From assembly GCF_000423205.1 (NCBI RefSeq), contig NZ_AUHN01000004.1, positions 186,001 to 250,000 on the forward strand: a stretch of 64,000 nt of DNA. The letters are read 5' to 3'. Shown here one piece after another: positions 61,139 through 64,000 of the stretch; the first letter of the stretch is position 1; each line of letters opens with the position of its first letter. A program made the translations under genes and the position numbers. The notes beneath the pieces were generated by a model. That model saw nothing but the letters and a program-made list of their open reading frames with translations, was not told where the DNA came from and ran no database searches. This stretch comes from Jonesia quinghaiensis DSM 15701 (GTDB lineage: Bacteria > Actinomycetota > Actinomycetes > Actinomycetales > Cellulomonadaceae).

Positions 61139-64000
61139 ATGACAACGACGTCACCCGCCCCTCCCCGACGAGCGCTCAGCACCACAGTGGTGCTTGGGCT
61201 ATGCGCAGCAGGGCTCACTGCCCCGCCCGCCGCTGCACAACCCCTCACTCTCAATACCCCCGTCCGTGCCACAGACACCGTGTGGGCTGCCACCTATGCT
61301 GGCCAAGACCCAGAATTACCCGACACCGTCCAGGTCACCACCGATTCTGGGGCAACCCGGGACGCTGCGGTGGAATGGCATCTACAAGATCTTGATTTTG
61401 ACCAGCACTATCGAACATTTCAGGTCCCTGGACTTGTTGAGGGAACCATCGAAACAACAGCGTTTGTTGAGGTCGTCCCCTCTGATCTGCTGTATTTTGT
61501 GGATGCTGGCGCTACAACTTCCCCGGCACACAACGCTGTGTCGGCGTTAGACGGTATGTCGCTCAAGAACACCACTCCCGATGCGCGCAGTACCGCATCG
61601 GGCTGGGGGTACCTGGCCGATGCCGGCTATGACGGAACCCGCCCCACACCTGCCGGCGCGCGGGCCGACAAAGCAACCAGCGGTCACTACGGGAAAAACA
61701 ACTCCAGTGCGGCCCTGTCTTACCTGCTGCCAGACCTAGAAGCTGGCGACTACACCATCACCGTTGGGGTCACAGAGTGGTGGTCTGGGCCGCGGACGAT
61801 GGCGTTGTCGGTGACAACCGCTGATGGTGAGGTAACTCAGGTAGGGTCCCCCGCGACGGTCAGCTCCGCAGCCGGTGCCCGCACCGCTGTGATGTCTGGG
61901 TCATTTACCCAGCAGGTGGCAGGCAGTGTGACAGCGTCCATGGCGCGCACAGCAGGCACCGAAGCCCCAGTCATTGCGTGGCTGGCTGTGTCTGCGGGGG
62001 TGGTGGACGTTGATACCAGCACCCCCACCGTCGATGCGCCAACGATTTCCCCTGCTGGGGATGTTTATGCTGCCCCGCGTGAAGTCACACTCACAGCGCC
62101 TGAAGGTGCCGCCGTTTTTTACACAACGGATGGTTCAACCCCCGGCGTGCTGAGTGGCACCCGCTACACGGGGCCGTTTGTGGTGGCCCAAGACACGACG
62201 GTGCGTGCGGTCGCAGCGCGCAACGGCATCGTCTCAGGGGAAATATCAGCTACCTACACAATCACTGAGCTACCCGAGGAGGGCTACACCGATGTGCCAG
62301 TAGGGCAACCCTGGTTCGATACGCGCGGGGAAAAAATCCAGGCGCACGGGGGCGGGTTCCTTGAACATGAGGGCTGGTATTACTGGGTTGGCGAAAACAA
62401 AGAACACGACTCGGCTCTGTTCCGCTCTGTTCGCTTGTACCGTTCACAAGACCTGTTGAACTGGGATTTCGTCAACGACATTTTGACGCAGTCCTCCCAC
62501 CCAGACCTGGCCGACTCCAAGGTGGAACGCCCCAAACTGGTATACAACGCCACCACAAAGAAGTTTGTGTTGTGGGGCCACTGGGAGCGCAGGCAAGATT
62601 ATGCGGCGTCCCACCTGATGGTGGCGGTGAGCGACACCATTGACGGTGATTACACCTTCATCAAGCATTTCCGCCCCGGTGTGGGTGAGGTGTCAACGGA
62701 TGAGGCTGACCCAACGTACACCGGTGGTGACAGCAAGTGGGGTTATGGGTCGCGGGACTTCACGGTGTTTATTGACCCAGACACCGCTAAGGGGTATTTG
62801 TTCTCCGCGCAGGACCACGAGAACATGCGCATTTACCCGCTTAATGATTCTTATGAGGATGTTGATTGGCGTAACTCGTACCAGGCGTTTGTGGGCGGGC
62901 ACCGCGAAGCGCCCGCTGTGGCAAAGGTGGATGACCACTATGTGATTGTCACCTCCGGGCAGTCGGGGTGGTACCCCAACCAGTCCCGGTTTGCGTACAC
63001 CCAAGATCTTGATGATCCCGATGGTTGGTCTCAGCAGTACTTGGTTGGTAACAACACCTCCTTTAAGAGCCAACCAACGAACATCATGACGCTGACCGAT
63101 TCGGCGGGGAAAACCTCGTACGTGTACATGGGTGACCGGTGGGACCCTAAGAAGTTGGGGTCGTCCACTTACGTGTGGTTGCCCATGGATATCACGACGG
63201 GCAGAGACGGTGTGCAGATGGCTTTGGACTACCGGCCGGGTTGGCGGCTTGATGCCCAGACGGGTGGGCTTTCTTACCCTGAGTTCCCGCTGCTCTCGCA
63301 AGGTAAGCCTGCTTCGGCGAGCAGTGAACTGAGCGGATCACCGGCATCACGCGCTAATGATGGGGACAACCAGAACACCACTCTCACCGGGGATAGTTCA
63401 GCGTATTTTGCGCCCACGAGTGTGCCGTTTACCTGGACGGTGGACTTAGAGGAGAACCACGAACTCAGCCGGGTTGATCTGAGTTGGCGTCAGTGGAATG
63501 GGTCTGAAACGTATGCCACCTACACGGTGCGTGGCTCCGTTGATGGTGTGAGCTGGGTGGATCTAGCGGATCGCACAGGGAACAAAACAGTGGGGTTCAC
63601 CAGTGACGCGCTGGCTGGAACATACCGGTACGTTGCTATTGAGGTGGCATCAGTCATTAATGACCACAACGGTAACGCCGCCCCGTGGGCGGCGGGGATC
63701 GTTGAAGCTCAGGTTTATGGTGCAGCGCAAGTTACTGTGCCACCAGACCCCGAACCGGACCCAGATCCTGAGCCCGATGTTCCTGCTGCTGCCACAACAA
63801 CAACGCTGCGTGTGAATAAAGCCACCGCCGTGTATGGGGCGTCGTCACGCCCTACCGCCACGGTGAAAGTTACTGCACCGCGCGGGGCGAAACCGGTTGC
63901 CGGGAAAGTTGCCATCACTGATGGTGCAAAAACGGTGGCGACACTACGAGTGGGCAGCAGTGGCACAGCTACGTGGAAAGTTCCAGCGACCTTTGCGGTC
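61139..64000 (+). CDS. Secreted multidomain GH43 (subfamily 24-like) enzyme, 3' end beyond window
   Basis: Open frame of 954 codons to the window edge. Signal peptide (residues 1-36, TTVVLGLCAAGLTAPPAAA), Ig-like domain, galactose-binding-like domain (about 150-290), chitobiase C-terminal-like domain (about 300-375, AVFYTTDGSTPGVLSGTRYTG), GH43 domain (about 390-715), CBM32-like F5/8 domain (about 725-860), an acidic DPEPDPDPEPD linker and the start of another Ig-like domain. EKIQAHGGGF, SRDFTVFID and HREAPAVAK fit the beta-1,3-galactanase group (GH43_24), where the usual catalytic base is absent. ATG 61139. Regulated by the two LacI-type operators upstream. Confidence 0.87.
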   Translation, partial: MTTTSPAPPRRALSTTVVLGLCAAGLTAPPAAAQPLTLNTPVRATDTVWAATYAGQDPELPDTVQVTTDSGATRDAAVEWHLQDLDFDQHYRTFQVPGLVEGTIETTAFVEVVPSDLLYFVDAGATTSPAHNAVSALDGMSLKNTTPDARSTASGWGYLADAGYDGTRPTPAGARADKATSGHYGKNNSSAALSYLLPDLEAGDYTITVGVTEWWSGPRTMALSVTTADGEVTQVGSPATVSSAAGARTAVMSGSFTQQVAGSVTASMARTAGTEAPVIAWLAVSAGVVDVDTSTPTVDAPTISPAGDVYAAPREVTLTAPEGAAVFYTTDGSTPGVLSGTRYTGPFVVAQDTTVRAVAARNGIVSGEISATYTITELPEEGYTDVPVGQPWFDTRGEKIQAHGGGFLEHEGWYYWVGENKEHDSALFRSVRLYRSQDLLNWDFVNDILTQSSHPDLADSKVERPKLVYNATTKKFVLWGHWERRQDYAASHLMVAVSDTIDGDYTFIKHFRPGVGEVSTDEADPTYTGGDSKWGYGSRDFTVFIDPDTAKGYLFSAQDHENMRIYPLNDSYEDVDWRNSYQAFVGGHREAPAVAKVDDHYVIVTSGQSGWYPNQSRFAYTQDLDDPDGWSQQYLVGNNTSFKSQPTNIMTLTDSAGKTSYVYMGDRWDPKKLGSSTYVWLPMDITTGRDGVQMALDYRPGWRLDAQTGGLSYPEFPLLSQGKPASASSELSGSPASRANDGDNQNTTLTGDSSAYFAPTSVPFTWTVDLEENHELSRVDLSWRQWNGSETYATYTVRGSVDGVSWVDLADRTGNKTVGFTSDALAGTYRYVAIEVASVINDHNGNAAPWAAGIVEAQVYGAAQVTVPPDPEPDPDPEPDVPAAATTTTLRVNKATAVYGASSRPTATVKVTAPRGAKPVAGKVAITDGAKTVATLRVGSSGTATWKVPATFAV

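Overview
The window looks like one contiguous piece of a mid-to-high GC actinobacterial chromosome (GC judged by eye at a little under 60%). The main evidence is the fhaA-fhaB-pstP-rodA-pbpA-pknA-pknB cell-division/serine-threonine kinase cluster next to tRNA-Leu and crgA. F420 biosynthesis genes (cofC/cofD), a DtxR/IdeR-type iron box, and many GTG/TTG starts behind good Shine-Dalgarno sites agree with this. The moderate GC together with a copper nitrite reductase would fit a relative of Jonesia (Micrococcales), but that is inference, not something read directly.

Layout: 1-1950 holds divergent cofC (cut by the window edge; GTG start) and cofD. 1992-10348 carries two tandem pairs of heterodimeric ABC exporter-fold transporters, separated by a CsbD-like stress protein and a small membrane protein. 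The first pair sits behind an iron box, so an iron/siderophore role is more likely than the CydDC role suggested by similarity alone. Two different families of palindromic elements occur in this region, one of each inside a transporter reading frame. 10487-12877 has a membrane protein and an Abi_2/HEPN abortive-infection-type gene with a hairpin leader. 12992-16541 is a methionine module: a SAM riboswitch with a buried ribosome site, metF and metE. 16643-24345 holds a P-type cation ATPase, a Tat-exported GH15-like protein, pyridoxal kinase behind a candidate structured RNA, a sugar isomerase-like protein, an FMN reductase, a Nudix hydrolase and a LuxR-type regulator. 24626-29888 is a minus-strand run: aminotransferase, App1-type phosphatase, low-molecular-weight tyrosine phosphatase, and two exported/membrane proteins.

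30108-45033 is the conserved core: tRNA-Leu(CAG), the seven-gene fha-pstP-rodA-pbpA-pknA-pknB operon, a TrpG/PabA amidotransferase, a DUF881 protein, CrgA, a rhomboid protease, cyclophilin, and an Ala/Lys-rich membrane-anchored protein. 45155-50067 holds an unrecognised protein, a DUF3060 lipoprotein, a divergent LysE exporter/LysG regulator pair, 3-methyladenine glycosylase and a tiny Cys-rich protein. 50158-57832 is a sulfur/nitrogen redox region: a CoA-disulfide reductase-rhodanese fusion divergent from a CstR-like persulfide sensor with a clear operator, a DUF2249 protein, then a three-gene operon of a Cys-containing winged-helix regulator, an NnrS-like membrane protein and a large membrane-cupredoxin-NirK fusion. 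57833-60878 has two tandem paralogous lipoproteins, a CNNM/CorC-type protein and a small membrane protein. 61139-64000 is the start of a multidomain secreted GH43 enzyme behind two identical LacI-type operators; it continues past the window.

The most unusual items are the palindromic elements read in frame inside ABC transporter genes, the SAM riboswitch whose closing stem hides the metF ribosome site, the structured leader before pdxK, the Abi_2 gene with its hairpin leader, and the fused nitrite reductase with its linked regulator. No CRISPR array, rRNA, prophage or recognisable insertion-sequence transposase was seen.
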